A stretch of 64,000 nucleotides of DNA. Source: Leucobacter luti. GTDB lineage: Bacteria > Actinomycetota > Actinomycetes > Actinomycetales > Microbacteriaceae. Each line of letters opens with the position of its first letter. Positions within the stretch are counted from its first letter, which is position 1. A model generated the notes under the pieces. The model worked only from the letters and a program-made list of their open reading frames with translations, did not search any database and was not told the DNA's origin. Below, one piece after another: positions 18,436 through 27,118 of the stretch. The stretch lies in NCBI RefSeq assembly GCF_019464495.1, contig NZ_CP080492.1, positions 1,612,001 to 1,676,000 of the forward strand, given 5' to 3'. Position numbers and translations under genes: made by a program.

Positions 18436-18473
18436 GCCCTCCGGCCACCACGTGGCCTTCGTGCGGCCAGGCG

Positions 18474-18504
18474 TCGGTCACGGTTCGGTCACGGTTCGGT
18501 CACG
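18474..18504. repeat. 11-bp tandem repeat upstream of the ROK regulator
   Basis: TCGGTCACGGT occurs at 18474-18484 and 18485-18495 with a third partial copy to 18504, an 11-bp period close to one helical turn. It lies 60-90 bp upstream of the ROK gene start, where an activator or regulator could bind. No function can be assigned. Confidence 0.6.
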
Positions 18505-18545
18505 ACGGAAAAAAGTCCGCGCTTGGACTTGCGATTATTTAGTTC

Positions 18546-18560
18546 GTTAGCTTTACTAAC
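18546..18560 (+). promoter_or_regulatory. ROK/NagC-type operator at the ROK gene
   Basis: The inverted repeat GTTAG-CTTTA-CTAAC lies 5 bp before the ATG at 18565 and just after a -35-like TTGGAC at 18523. TTAG/CTAA half-sites are typical of NagC/XylR-type ROK repressors, so autoregulation is likely. Confidence 0.55.
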
Positions 18561-18564
18561 TCTC

Positions 18565-19722
18565 ATGACCGCTGCATCGACGCGCACCCAGGCCTCGGCC
18601 CTTGCTCCCGCGCTGCGCCGCGGAGTCAAAGCGACGCCCGGCGATGCGAAGCAGCACAATCGCACCCTGGTCTTGCAGACGCTGCACACGGCAGGTCCGC
18701 TCAGCCGTGCTGATGTGGCTCGTGCCACGGGCCTCACCAAAGTCACCGTCTCCGGCCTCGTCGCTGAACTCGTGACCGAGGGCCTCCTGCACGAACTCGG
18801 TCAGCAAGAATCGCTGCGTCCGGGCAAGCCAGCCATCCTCCTCGATCTCGCCCGCGATGCCTTCGCCGTGGTTGCGCTCGACCTGAGCGACCACCTCACC
18901 ATGCGCGGCGCCGTCGTCACCATCGACGGCCAGGTGCTCTCGCGCGCCGAAGTGCAGCGCGCTGGTGCAACGGGCGAGACCGCGAGCGAACTCGCGATCC
19001 AACTCGCATGCGAACTCGGCGCAGCAGCCACGGTTCCGCTCCTCGGCGTCGGTGTCGGCACTCCCGGCGTGGTCGATGACGCCGGAGTGGTCCGCACTGC
19101 CCCCAACCTTGGGTGGGAGGACCTGCCCCTGCGCGAGATGCTCGCAGAGCGCACCGGGCTCCCAACCGTTGTCGCGAACGACGCCAACGTCGCTGCCCTC
19201 GCCGAGTACAGCTTTGGTGAATCCAGCGACAACTTCATCCTGGTCACCATCGGGCACGGTGTGGGCTCTGGCCTCATCATCGACGGCCTCCCCGTCGCCG
19301 GGTACCGCTTCGCCTCCGGCGAGATCGGTCAGGTCATGGTCGGCACCGACCTCGGCCTCAACACCCCCTACGCGCGCGATCAGGTACTCGAGCATTGGCT
19401 CTCCGTCCCGTCCCTCACCCAGGCCACGGGTGCTGCCGCCACCCCGGCCGAGCGCGAGCGGGTGCTCCGCGAAGCCGGCCAACGGCTGGGCATTGCGCTT
19501 GCGCCCGTCGTTGGCGTACTCAACCTTGCAGAGATCGTGCTCGCCGGCCCCCTCGAACTCATCGGTGCAACTCTCGCCGATGCCACTCGCGAGATCATCA
19601 CCCGTCGCACGATGCCAGACACCCACAACGACCTCCTGCTCCGCACGAGCACACAGGGTGCCGATCTGATCCTGCGCGGCGCCACCGCAACGGTCGTGAA
19701 GGACCAGCTCGGGATCAGCTGA
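18565..19722 (+). CDS. ROK-family transcriptional repressor
   Basis: 385 residues from ATG at 18565. Seen: an N-terminal winged HTH (LSRADVARATGLTKVTVSGLVAEL region, residues about 44-67), then a ROK domain with GVGTPGVVDDAG and VVANDANVAALAEYSFG. Odd: the zinc signature CxCGxxGC is absent; after GEIGQVMVG the chain runs directly into TDLGLNTPYARDQV, and the usual His of GEIGH is Gln. The domain is therefore probably not catalytic and its ligand binding may differ from NagC. It lies between the ATPase and the SBP gene, so control of amino-sugar uptake is likely. An operator overlaps its own start region. Confidence 0.88.
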   Translation: MTAASTRTQASALAPALRRGVKATPGDAKQHNRTLVLQTLHTAGPLSRADVARATGLTKVTVSGLVAELVTEGLLHELGQQESLRPGKPAILLDLARDAFAVVALDLSDHLTMRGAVVTIDGQVLSRAEVQRAGATGETASELAIQLACELGAAATVPLLGVGVGTPGVVDDAGVVRTAPNLGWEDLPLREMLAERTGLPTVVANDANVAALAEYSFGESSDNFILVTIGHGVGSGLIIDGLPVAGYRFASGEIGQVMVGTDLGLNTPYARDQVLEHWLSVPSLTQATGAAATPAERERVLREAGQRLGIALAPVVGVLNLAEIVLAGPLELIGATLADATREIITRRTMPDTHNDLLLRTSTQGADLILRGATATVVKDQLGIS

Positions 19723-19805
19723 CGGGTTCCCAGACAGACCGGCCCCCAGTCAGCACAGCGCTCTCTTACCCATACGAACACCACTCGCACAACCCAACAC
19801 AGACC

Positions 19806-19828
19806 GCGTTCCCGCCCAGTGGGAACGC
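19806..19828 (+). promoter_or_regulatory. Inverted repeat in the leader of the sugar SBP gene
   Basis: GCGTTCCC (19806-19813) and GGGAACGC (19821-19828) form an 8-bp inverted repeat with a 7-nt spacer, about 50 bp before the SBP start. It could be an operator or a leader hairpin. The GTTAG/CTAAC motif of the ROK gene is not present in this intergenic region. Confidence 0.4.
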
Positions 19829-19880
19829 ACGACACGCATCGCACGGGGACCCGCGCGACGCCCACCGAAAGGAAAACACC

Positions 19881-21227
19881 ATGAAGAGAAAGCTCACAGG
19901 TCTCACCGCCGCGGCCGTGGCTTCACTGCTGCTGTTCACCGGCTGCAGCCAGGGGGCCCAGGGTGGCGGGAGCGCGGAGGGCGACGGCAAGTCGATCACG
20001 CTCTGGCTGGCAGGTGGCGATACGCCCGACGAACTGCGTGACTACTTGAAGACCGAGTTCAAGGACAAGACCGGTGCGACCCTCAAGATTGAGGAGCAGG
20101 GCTGGGGCGACGTCGTCACCAAGCTCACCACCGCCCTGCCCGATGCGAACAACACCCCGGACGTCGCCGAGATTGGCAACACTCAGTCGCCCACATTCAC
20201 GAACGTTGGCGCGTTCCTCGACATCAGCGACATGAAGGACGAGCTCGGCGGCGACGACCTCATCCCCTCCTTCGTTGAGGTCGGAGAAGTCGACGGCAAG
20301 AACTACACGCTCCCCTACTACTTCGGCTCGCGCTACATGTTCTACCGCAAGGACGTGTGGGACGCCGCAGGCGTTGCGCTCCCGAAGACGCTCGCCGAGT
20401 TCAACTCGGCAGTCACCGCGATCACGGAGAAGAACCCGAAGGGGATCGACAAGTTCTCCGGCTTCTACCTCGGTGGCCAGGACTGGCGCGACGGTATCTC
20501 CTGGATCTTCGCGAACGGGGGCGAAATCGCTGAGCTCAAGGACGGCAAGTGGGTGGCAACGCTCGACTCCCCCGAGGCGATCACCGGCCTCGAGCAGCTG
20601 CAGGCGATCTACCGCACGGCTTCGAACGCCCCGAACGACGCGAAGGACGCGAACCAGTACCAGTTCCTGAACGACTCGGATCAGGTCAAAGATGAGGATG
20701 GCGAAGTCACAGACGACCTCTCGCTCGCGGCCGCAACCATCATGGCTCCGGGCTGGGCGCACTGGTCGATCGGTGATCTTGTGACCGGCGAGGACGGCGA
20801 GCCGGCCCGCGAGTGGAATGACGACGTCTTCGGCACCTTCGTACTGCCGGGCAACGACGGAGAGCCCGCACCGGTCTTCGCCGGCGGCTCGAACATCGGC
20901 ATCTCAGCGAAGTCGAAGGAGCCAGAGCTCGCCAAGGAATTGCTGCGCATCATCTACTCCGAGGACTACCAGACGATGCTCGGCAAGAACGGACTGGGTC
21001 CCGCGAACCAGGCCTACGCCTCCTCGCTCGGAGATGACCAGTTCGCGAAGGCCCTCATCGAGTCGGCTGCAAACTCGAAGCTAACCCCGGCCGCACCCGG
21101 CTGGGCCGCCGTCGAGGCAAAGAACGTCATGGAGGGCTTCTTCGCGAAGATCCGCGACGCTGAAGACCTCGAGAAGCTGGCGAAGGACACCAACGCCGAG
21201 CTCGACGCGCTGCTCAACCAGAAGTAA
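19881..21227 (+). CDS. Carbohydrate-binding lipoprotein of a CUT1 ABC importer
   Basis: 448 residues from ATG at 19881 with AAAGGAAA about 6 nt upstream. Seen: a lipoprotein signal peptide with LLLFTGC (Cys23), a Gly/Ser linker, then the SBP_bac_1 fold (ITLWLAGGDTPDELRDYLK, TPDVAEIGNTQSP, LPYYFGSRYMFYRKD, APGWAHWSIGD, VFAGGSNIGIS). It binds the sugar outside the membrane for the two permeases that follow. The context of NagZ-like hydrolase, ROK kinase, NagA and NagB argues for a GlcNAc-containing mono- or disaccharide. Confidence 0.93.
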   Translation: MKRKLTGLTAAAVASLLLFTGCSQGAQGGGSAEGDGKSITLWLAGGDTPDELRDYLKTEFKDKTGATLKIEEQGWGDVVTKLTTALPDANNTPDVAEIGNTQSPTFTNVGAFLDISDMKDELGGDDLIPSFVEVGEVDGKNYTLPYYFGSRYMFYRKDVWDAAGVALPKTLAEFNSAVTAITEKNPKGIDKFSGFYLGGQDWRDGISWIFANGGEIAELKDGKWVATLDSPEAITGLEQLQAIYRTASNAPNDAKDANQYQFLNDSDQVKDEDGEVTDDLSLAAATIMAPGWAHWSIGDLVTGEDGEPAREWNDDVFGTFVLPGNDGEPAPVFAGGSNIGISAKSKEPELAKELLRIIYSEDYQTMLGKNGLGPANQAYASSLGDDQFAKALIESAANSKLTPAAPGWAAVEAKNVMEGFFAKIRDAEDLEKLAKDTNAELDALLNQK

Positions 21228-21231
21228 CCGT

Positions 21232-21263
21232 GTTGGGGGTGCGGCCAGCGCCGCACCCCCAAC
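21232..21263 (+). terminator. Intra-operon hairpin between SBP and permease genes
   Basis: A perfect 14-bp stem GTTGGGGGTGCGGC (21232-21245) with complement at 21250-21263 and a CAGC loop starts 4 bp after the SBP stop, 28 bp before the permease start. Such hairpins can partly terminate or protect the upstream transcript, giving more binding protein than permease (inference). Confidence 0.7.
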
Positions 21264-21291
21264 GTCTCCACCACCCTCGAGAGGCCCTGCG

Positions 21292-22212
21292 ATGACCACG
21301 AGCGCCCCGCCCGCCACACAGCGGCGCAGGTTCCGGCTGACCCCGTATGCCCTGCTGCTCCCCGCAACACTGATCGTGCTGCTGGCGCTCGGCTATCCGA
21401 TCATCTGGCAGCTCATCACCTCGATGCAGCACTTCGGTCTCGCACAGCAGTTTGGCAGTCCCCCCGAGTGGGTGTGGTTCTCCAACTACATTGAGCTGTT
21501 CACGAACCCGACCACCTGGCTCGTGGTGGCCCGATCGGTCGCCTTCTGCCTCATCACCGCAGGGGTCACCATGATCATCGGTGTCGGCCTCGCCCTGCTC
21601 ATGCAGGCGATCCCTACGTGGATCCGGATCAGCCTTCAGATCGCACTTCTGCTCGCTTGGGCCACTCCGGTTGTCGCCGCGATGACCATCTGGAACTGGA
21701 TCTTCGACTGGCGCCGTGGCCTCGTCAACTGGGTCCTCTCGAGCCTCGGCTTCCCCGTCCAAGGGCACAACTGGTTGCAGGATCCGCTCTCGTTTTTCGC
21801 GGTCGCCATGATCATCGTCGTCTGGATGAGCGTCCCGTTCGTCGCATTCTCGGTGTATGCCGCCCTCACACAGGTGCCAGGCGAGGTCCTTGAGGCCGCG
21901 CAGATGGACGGCGCGTCGCACTGGCAGCGCCTGCGCTACATCATCCTTCCGGTGATCAAACCGATCCTCGGCATCGTCATGCTGCTGCAGATCATTTGGA
22001 ACCTGCGCGTATTTACTCAGATCAAACTGCTGCAGGATCGCGGCTCCATCGCGAGCCAAACCGATGTGCTCGGCACGTACATCTATCAGCTCGGAGTCGG
22101 CTCGAGCGATTTCGCCATGGCGAGCGCAATGTCGATCTTTGTCCTGCTGCTCACCATCGCCCTCAGCTGGGCCTACGTCCGAAACCTCGTCAAGGAGGAT
22201 GAGCAGCCATGA
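21292..22212 (+). CDS. Sugar ABC transporter permease (MalF/UgpA-like)
   Basis: 306 residues from ATG at 21292 (GAGAGG about 8 nt upstream). Seen: about six hydrophobic segments beginning near residue 15 (LTPYALLLPATLIVLLALGY region) and the EAA loop EVLEAAQMDGASHWQRLRYI near residue 200, which contacts the ATPase. It forms the channel with the MalG-like protein, whose start overlaps its stop by 4 bp. Confidence 0.93.
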   Translation: MTTSAPPATQRRRFRLTPYALLLPATLIVLLALGYPIIWQLITSMQHFGLAQQFGSPPEWVWFSNYIELFTNPTTWLVVARSVAFCLITAGVTMIIGVGLALLMQAIPTWIRISLQIALLLAWATPVVAAMTIWNWIFDWRRGLVNWVLSSLGFPVQGHNWLQDPLSFFAVAMIIVVWMSVPFVAFSVYAALTQVPGEVLEAAQMDGASHWQRLRYIILPVIKPILGIVMLLQIIWNLRVFTQIKLLQDRGSIASQTDVLGTYIYQLGVGSSDFAMASAMSIFVLLLTIALSWAYVRNLVKEDEQP

Positions 22213-23111
22213 GCCGCACCGACACCCTCACCATGACCGCACCGATCGAGGTCGTGCGGGAGCGCGGGCGTTCCCGGCCGCGTCGGCTCCCGCGTGCGCT
22301 TCTCGGAGCACTCGCTGTCGTGCTCGCCCTCGTCTGGGTCTTCCCGGTCTACTGGATGCTGAACTCCTCACTGCTGCCAGGGGTCGTGCTTGAGAAGACC
22401 ACGCCGACGCTGCTACCAATCGGTGGCTCATTCAAGAACTTCGCCTCCGTATTCTCGGGCGGCAGCTTTTTCCAGGCGCTCGGGATCAGTCTCGCAGTGG
22501 CGGGGATTGCAGTCGTGTGCTGCCTCCTCTTTGCGTTCCTGGCCGCGCTCGCGATCAGCCGCTTCCGGTTCAAGGGGCGGCGCAGCTTCGTACTCGCTGT
22601 CCTCTTTATTCAGATGCTTCCCGCCGAGGGGATGTTCATCGCACAGTACAAGTTGATGGGCTCTCTCGGACTCCTGAATTCCATCATCGGCGTCAGCATT
22701 ATCTATATTGCCGCCGTGGTGCCGTTCACGATCTGGATGCTGCGCGGTTTCGTGGCCGGGATCCCCGCTGAGCTTGAAGAGGCTGCCATGGTTGACGGCC
22801 TGAGTCGCACCCAGGCATTCCTCCGGATCACGTTCCCGCTGCTCGCACCTGGTCTCGTTGCGAGTGGCGTGTACGCCTTCTTGCAGGCGTGGAACGAGTT
22901 CACGGTGGCGCTGGTGATCCTGCAGGATTCGAATATGCAGACACTCCCGCTGTGGCTGCGGGGCTTCATCCAACAGTCTGCGTCGCGCGCGATCGACTGG
23001 GGCGAAGTCATGGCCGCGTCGACGCTCGTCGCGGTCCCCGTCATCATCTTCTTCATGTTCGTGCAGGGTCGTATGACCAGCGGCCTCGTCAGTGGCGCGG
23101 TCAAGGGATGA
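22209..23111 (+). CDS. Sugar ABC transporter permease (MalG/UgpE-like)
   Basis: 300 residues. Seen: an Arg-rich N-terminus, a first membrane segment near residues 30-50, the MalG-type VFPVYWMLNSSL, and the EAA loop ELEEAAMVDGLSRTQAFLRI. It pairs with the preceding permease. Its stop overlaps the ATG of the GH3 gene by 4 bp, so uptake and hydrolysis are made in a coupled fashion. Confidence 0.93.
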   Translation: MSRTDTLTMTAPIEVVRERGRSRPRRLPRALLGALAVVLALVWVFPVYWMLNSSLLPGVVLEKTTPTLLPIGGSFKNFASVFSGGSFFQALGISLAVAGIAVVCCLLFAFLAALAISRFRFKGRRSFVLAVLFIQMLPAEGMFIAQYKLMGSLGLLNSIIGVSIIYIAAVVPFTIWMLRGFVAGIPAELEEAAMVDGLSRTQAFLRITFPLLAPGLVASGVYAFLQAWNEFTVALVILQDSNMQTLPLWLRGFIQQSASRAIDWGEVMAASTLVAVPVIIFFMFVQGRMTSGLVSGAVKG

Positions 23112-24646
23112 GTGGCGCCCAGCAGTCGGCACCGAGTGAGCTCCGGCTCGCAGTGCGCGCAACGCTCATGCCCGGCTTCGACGGTTTCACGGCTCCGGAG
23201 TGGATCATCGCGGCGCTCGGCAACGGGCTCCAGTCGGTCTGCGTCTACGGTGCGAACGTCCGAGACCGTGCGCAACTCGCTGCGCTCGGCGCCCAACTGC
23301 AGTCTGCGGCCCCCGGCGCACTGGTCGCGATCGACGAAGAAGGCGGCGAGGTCACCCGCCTGCACTACCTGAACGGGGCACCGTATCCCGGTGCCGCGAT
23401 CCTCGGCCGCATCGATGACCTCTCATATACCGAGGAAATCGGCCGCCGCGTCGCGACCGACATCCTCGCGTCCGGCTTCACCCTGGCGCTCGCTCCCGAT
23501 GCCGACGTCAACAGCAATCCTGAGAACCCGGTGATTGGCACCCGCAGCTTCGGCACAGACCCCGAGCTGGCGGCCAGACACACTGCGGCTTGGGTACGCG
23601 GGCTACAAAGCGCTGGCGCGATTGCGTGCCCCAAGCACTTCCCTGGCCACGGCGACACTGCACAGGACTCCCACCTCGCCCTCCCGCAAGTAGACGCAGA
23701 CCTTGCGCTGCTCGATGTGCGTGATCTCCCGCCCTTCCGCGCCGCGATCGCAGCCGGTGCACGTGCGATCATGACCTCGCACATCCTGCTGCCGCACCTT
23801 GATGACTCGGGTCCGGCAACGTTCAGTCGCCCGATCCTGCAGGGCCTCCTGCGGGAACAACTGGGCTTCGTCGGGGCCATCGTGACCGACGCACTCGATA
23901 TGCAGGGCGCAAGCGGTGGCATCGGAATCCCAGAAGCCGCCGTGCGTGCGCTCGCCGCCGGCTGCGATCTGCTCTGCCTGGGCACCTCGACCGGCGCTGA
24001 CGGCATGCGCGACATCGAAGATCACGTGCTCGCGGCGATCGACAGTGGCCGGCTCGAAGAAGCGCGCGTGCGTGAGGCCGCCGCACGAGTGCGTGAACTG
24101 CGCGCCGTGAGCGGTGCCTCAGAAGGCGTCTCACCGGTTCCGCTGGAAGCACCGGACGTGGCAGAACTGGACCGGATCGCCGCGAGCTTCGCCGGCGGTG
24201 CTGCTGCGCGGGCCTGGCTCGCAGCACACCCTTCCGCCCGCGTCATCCGGGTGAACGCCGAGACAAACATGGCCGTCGGCTTCGCTCCGTGGGGACCGTT
24301 CGCGACCTCAGAGCACCCCGTGCTGCCGCAGGGGGACTCCGCGCGCAGTTTCGCACGCCGGCCGGGAATCGCAGTGTCACACGCGACGGCGGTGCCCTGG
24401 CTGCCCGACGCAGAGGCCAGCAGCGATCTCGGCACGATCGTGATCGGCCGCGATCTCCACCGGCACGCATTTGCTCGCGCTGGTATCGACGCGCTCCGAG
24501 CGGCCGGCCACGCAGTCCTCACGGTCGACATGGGCTGGCCGGCTGATCCGGGCGTCCCTGGCGGTTACGCTGAGCTGGCGAGCTACGGTTCCTCAGCACT
24601 CGCTGGAGCCGCGCTGCTCCGCATCACGGAGGGAGCTCGCGCATGA
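23108..24646 (+). CDS. Glycoside hydrolase family 3, NagZ-like beta-N-acetylhexosaminidase
   Basis: 512 residues from ATG at 23108. Seen: a GH3 barrel with IDEEGGEVTRL near residue 75, the NagZ-specific KHFPGHG at 176-182 with DSH at 187-189 (the catalytic His/Asp dyad that acts as acid/base), and the nucleophile Asp261 in IVTDALDMQG. A second domain of about 190 residues follows, longer than in compact NagZ. No signal peptide is present, so it works in the cytoplasm on an imported disaccharide, releasing GlcNAc from chitobiose or from a muropeptide sugar. No MurNAc-6-P etherase gene is seen nearby, which favours chitin-type oligosaccharides (inference). Confidence 0.9.
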   Translation: MSGAQQSAPSELRLAVRATLMPGFDGFTAPEWIIAALGNGLQSVCVYGANVRDRAQLAALGAQLQSAAPGALVAIDEEGGEVTRLHYLNGAPYPGAAILGRIDDLSYTEEIGRRVATDILASGFTLALAPDADVNSNPENPVIGTRSFGTDPELAARHTAAWVRGLQSAGAIACPKHFPGHGDTAQDSHLALPQVDADLALLDVRDLPPFRAAIAAGARAIMTSHILLPHLDDSGPATFSRPILQGLLREQLGFVGAIVTDALDMQGASGGIGIPEAAVRALAAGCDLLCLGTSTGADGMRDIEDHVLAAIDSGRLEEARVREAAARVRELRAVSGASEGVSPVPLEAPDVAELDRIAASFAGGAAARAWLAAHPSARVIRVNAETNMAVGFAPWGPFATSEHPVLPQGDSARSFARRPGIAVSHATAVPWLPDAEASSDLGTIVIGRDLHRHAFARAGIDALRAAGHAVLTVDMGWPADPGVPGGYAELASYGSSALAGAALLRITEGARA

Positions 24647-25551
24647 GCGAAGCACTGCGGATCGGCATGGACATCGGCGGCTCTAAAACCGCTGCGGTCG
24701 CCCTCGACCTGAGCGGTGCCGTCGTGGCATCGACACAACTGCTCACGGAGCGCGGCCCCGATGGCGTGCTCGACACAGCCGAGCACGCCATTCGTGAACT
24801 TGCGCGACTCACCGCTCGGTCAGCGCGCGAATTCGCCTCAGTCGGCATTGGGATTCCTGGCCAGATCGACCGTGAGCTCGGCGTCGTACGCAACGCCTAC
24901 AACATCGACGTCGCACGCCTCGCCCTCGCTGAGCTGTTGAGCGAGCGTACCGGCCTCACGGTCACGCTCGACAACGATGTCACCGCGGCGGCGATCGGGG
25001 CGGCGCATCTGATGGGACTCTCCGGCACCGTCGCGTACCTCAACCTCGGCACCGGCCTGTCTGCCGGCTTCGTGGTCGACGGTGCTCCACTCCGCGGTTC
25101 ACACGGCGTCGCAGGCGAGATCGGTCACCTCGCGGTTGATCGACTCGAGCGACCGTGCCCGTGCGGGCAGCGCGGCTGTCTCGAGACGGTCGCGAGCGGC
25201 TCAGCGCTGAAGACGTACTGGCCAGCAGGCGGGGACCACCCCGGCCGGATCCTGCTCAGCGCGATCGCGGCAGGCGATGCCGAAGCGCGCACCGCATTTG
25301 AGTACCTTGTGCGCGGTGCCGCGAATTGTGTCCGTCTCCTCGTCTTGGCACTCGATCCGCACACCGTCGTCATTGGCGGAGGTCTCCGGCTGCTGGGCGA
25401 TCCGCTCTTGGATGGGATCCGCACCACCCTCGATGAGTGGTCTGCGGCTTCGCCGTTCCTCACCGAACTACAACTGGGCGAACGTGTGCAGGTGCTGCCG
25501 GAAGACTCTTCTGCGGCGGCGGTGGGGGCGGCGCTCGCCGGAATCAGCTAG
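24643..25551 (+). CDS. ROK-family sugar kinase, probable N-acetylglucosamine kinase
   Basis: 302 residues; its ATG overlaps the GH3 stop by 4 bp. Seen: N-terminal phosphate loop MDIGGSKTAAVALD, catalytic LDNDVTAAAIGAA, GVAGEIGHLAVD, and an intact zinc motif CPCGQRGCLE near residues 172-181. Unlike the ROK regulator nearby it has no DNA-binding domain. It would phosphorylate the GlcNAc released by the GH3 enzyme, giving the substrate of NagA. Glucokinase activity is the alternative, but the operon argues for GlcNAc. Confidence 0.9.
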   Translation: MSEALRIGMDIGGSKTAAVALDLSGAVVASTQLLTERGPDGVLDTAEHAIRELARLTARSAREFASVGIGIPGQIDRELGVVRNAYNIDVARLALAELLSERTGLTVTLDNDVTAAAIGAAHLMGLSGTVAYLNLGTGLSAGFVVDGAPLRGSHGVAGEIGHLAVDRLERPCPCGQRGCLETVASGSALKTYWPAGGDHPGRILLSAIAAGDAEARTAFEYLVRGAANCVRLLVLALDPHTVVIGGGLRLLGDPLLDGIRTTLDEWSAASPFLTELQLGERVQVLPEDSSAAAVGAALAGIS

Positions 25552-25640
25552 AACATGCCTCAGACAGCCTGGACTGGGCTTCGTGAGGGCGGCATTCCAC
25601 TGGTTTCACATTCGGGGCTTGCGCCCTGCCCGGCACCCGC

Positions 25641-25652
25641 TAGCCTGGGGGT
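25641..25652 (+). promoter_or_regulatory. -10 element for a leaderless GNAT gene
   Basis: TAGCCT at 25641-25646 lies 6 nt before the ATG at 25653. The intervening GGGGG could also act as a very close ribosome site. Confidence 0.4.
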
Positions 25653-26105
25653 ATGACCGATCTCAGACTCGAAGAACTCTCTGCTGCGACCATCGTCGCT
25701 GTGAACACGCTCGGTCTGAAGCCTGGCCAGGAGCAGTTCGTTACCCCGGTGTCGTATGCCGCCGCTGCCGCGGTGACCCCGGCCCACACTGCGTGGCAGC
25801 GCGTCGTCCTCGACGGCACCAATGTGGTCGGGTTCATCCACGGCCACTTTGATCCGGAAGCCTCGCAGGAGGAGTTTCAGGCGGCACTGTGGCGCATCAA
25901 CGTCGATGCCGAGGCCCAGGGGGAAGGCGTCGGTACCTTCGCTGTGAACGCGCTCATTGATGAGGCGCGCCGACGGGGAGTCTCCAAGCTCACCGTGCTC
26001 TGGGAGCGTGGCGAAGATGGCCCTGAGGAGTTCTTCCTCCACATTGGCTTCGTACCGGTCGGGGAAACTCCCTACGGCGAGGTCATCGGCGCGATCACGC
26101 TGTAG
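25653..26105 (+). CDS. GNAT-family N-acetyltransferase
   Basis: 150 residues from ATG at 25653. Seen: a GNAT fold with WRINVDAEAQGEGVGTFAVNALIDEA, where the QGxGxG/A-type acetyl-CoA loop is present as AQGEGVG near residue 88, and a C-terminal FFLHIGFVPVGETPYGE. It would acetylate a small molecule or protein amine; the substrate is unknown. A transporter gene follows after 6 bp, so the two may be one unit. Confidence 0.85.
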   Translation: MTDLRLEELSAATIVAVNTLGLKPGQEQFVTPVSYAAAAAVTPAHTAWQRVVLDGTNVVGFIHGHFDPEASQEEFQAALWRINVDAEAQGEGVGTFAVNALIDEARRRGVSKLTVLWERGEDGPEEFFLHIGFVPVGETPYGEVIGAITL

Positions 26106-26111
26106 CCGGGA

Positions 26112-27041
26112 GTGCTTGGCTCCCGCACCCCGGTATCACGCGGGCTTCTCGCGTCCGTAGGGTCATCACTCGCGTTCGCCGGCGTCTACTTCGTCACGCC
26201 TATGCTCTCCCCCGCCTCGGCTGAGGCAGTGTGGGGCATCCGGAACCTCATCGCGATCCCGATGATCGCGCTTGCGCTCCTCGCGGTGCGGCAGTGGCAT
26301 CTCGCCACTGAGATCGTGCATCGGGTCAGGCGCACACCGCTGCTCGCGCTCGGAATCCTCGCTTGCGGATTTCTGGTTGCGGCACAGCTCTGGGTGTTCA
26401 GCTGGGCACCGTTGCACGGTCGCGGGCTCCAGGTCGCGCTCGGGTATTTCCTCTTGCCGCTCGTACTCGTGATCATCGGCCGCTTCCTCTACAAAGACCG
26501 TCTGGTGTGGTGGCAGTGGCTCGCAGCCGGGATCGCAGCGATCGGCGTCGTGTTCGAGCTGATCCGCGTTGGCGGTGTCTCATGGGAGACGCTGCTCGTC
26601 GCCCTCGGGTATCCGGTCTACTTCGTACTGCGGCGCGCACTCGGCACAGCGCATCTTGGCGGGATGTTCTGGGAGTTTGTGTCGGTATCGCTATTCGCAC
26701 TCGCGTTTCTTGTGCGCGAGATCGGAGCGGGCACCTCGACGGCGGCGAACCCCGCCCTGTGGTGGGCGGCGCCGCTGTTCGCGGTATGGACCGGAATCGC
26801 GCTCATGCTCTACATTTCCGCGTCGCGCCTGCTGACGATGAGCGTGTTCGGGCTGGTGAGCTACCTCGAACCAGCCCTCCTGGTGGTCGCTTCGCTGCTG
26901 AACGGCGAACGGATCGGGGCAGAAGAGTGGGTGATCTACGGTGCAGTGTGGGCCTCAGTCACCGTGCTGCTCGTGGGCGGCTGCGTCGCACTCGTGCGAG
27001 ATCGGCGTTCTCGCCAGAAACCGCCTCAGCCCGACATCTAG
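26112..27041 (+). CDS. EamA/RarD-type membrane transporter
   Basis: 309 residues from GTG at 26112. Seen: about ten hydrophobic segments, with the RarD hallmark region (NLIAIPMIALALLAVRQW, then LQVALGYFLLPLVLVIIGRFLYKDRL) and a second EamA half ending FGLVSYLEPALLVVASLLNGE. Members of this DMT-superfamily branch export or exchange small metabolites across the cytoplasmic membrane. It follows the GNAT gene closely, which may hint at export of an acetylated compound (inference). A basic, proline-containing tail ends the protein. Confidence 0.88.
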   Translation: MLGSRTPVSRGLLASVGSSLAFAGVYFVTPMLSPASAEAVWGIRNLIAIPMIALALLAVRQWHLATEIVHRVRRTPLLALGILACGFLVAAQLWVFSWAPLHGRGLQVALGYFLLPLVLVIIGRFLYKDRLVWWQWLAAGIAAIGVVFELIRVGGVSWETLLVALGYPVYFVLRRALGTAHLGGMFWEFVSVSLFALAFLVREIGAGTSTAANPALWWAAPLFAVWTGIALMLYISASRLLTMSVFGLVSYLEPALLVVASLLNGERIGAEEWVIYGAVWASVTVLLVGGCVALVRDRRSRQKPPQPDI

Positions 27042-27118
27042 CGGATCTTCTCGCCACGGCGCTACGCCCTGCGCGATCCCGCAGCCGCACTCCGGTTTCC
27101 GCGTGTATGGTTCTGGTC

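Noticed and set aside
19723..19880. Possible Actino-ugpB-type RNA before the sugar SBP gene
   Set aside because: The context fits, but only an 8-bp hairpin was seen and the conserved core could not be confirmed by eye; a covariance-model search would decide.
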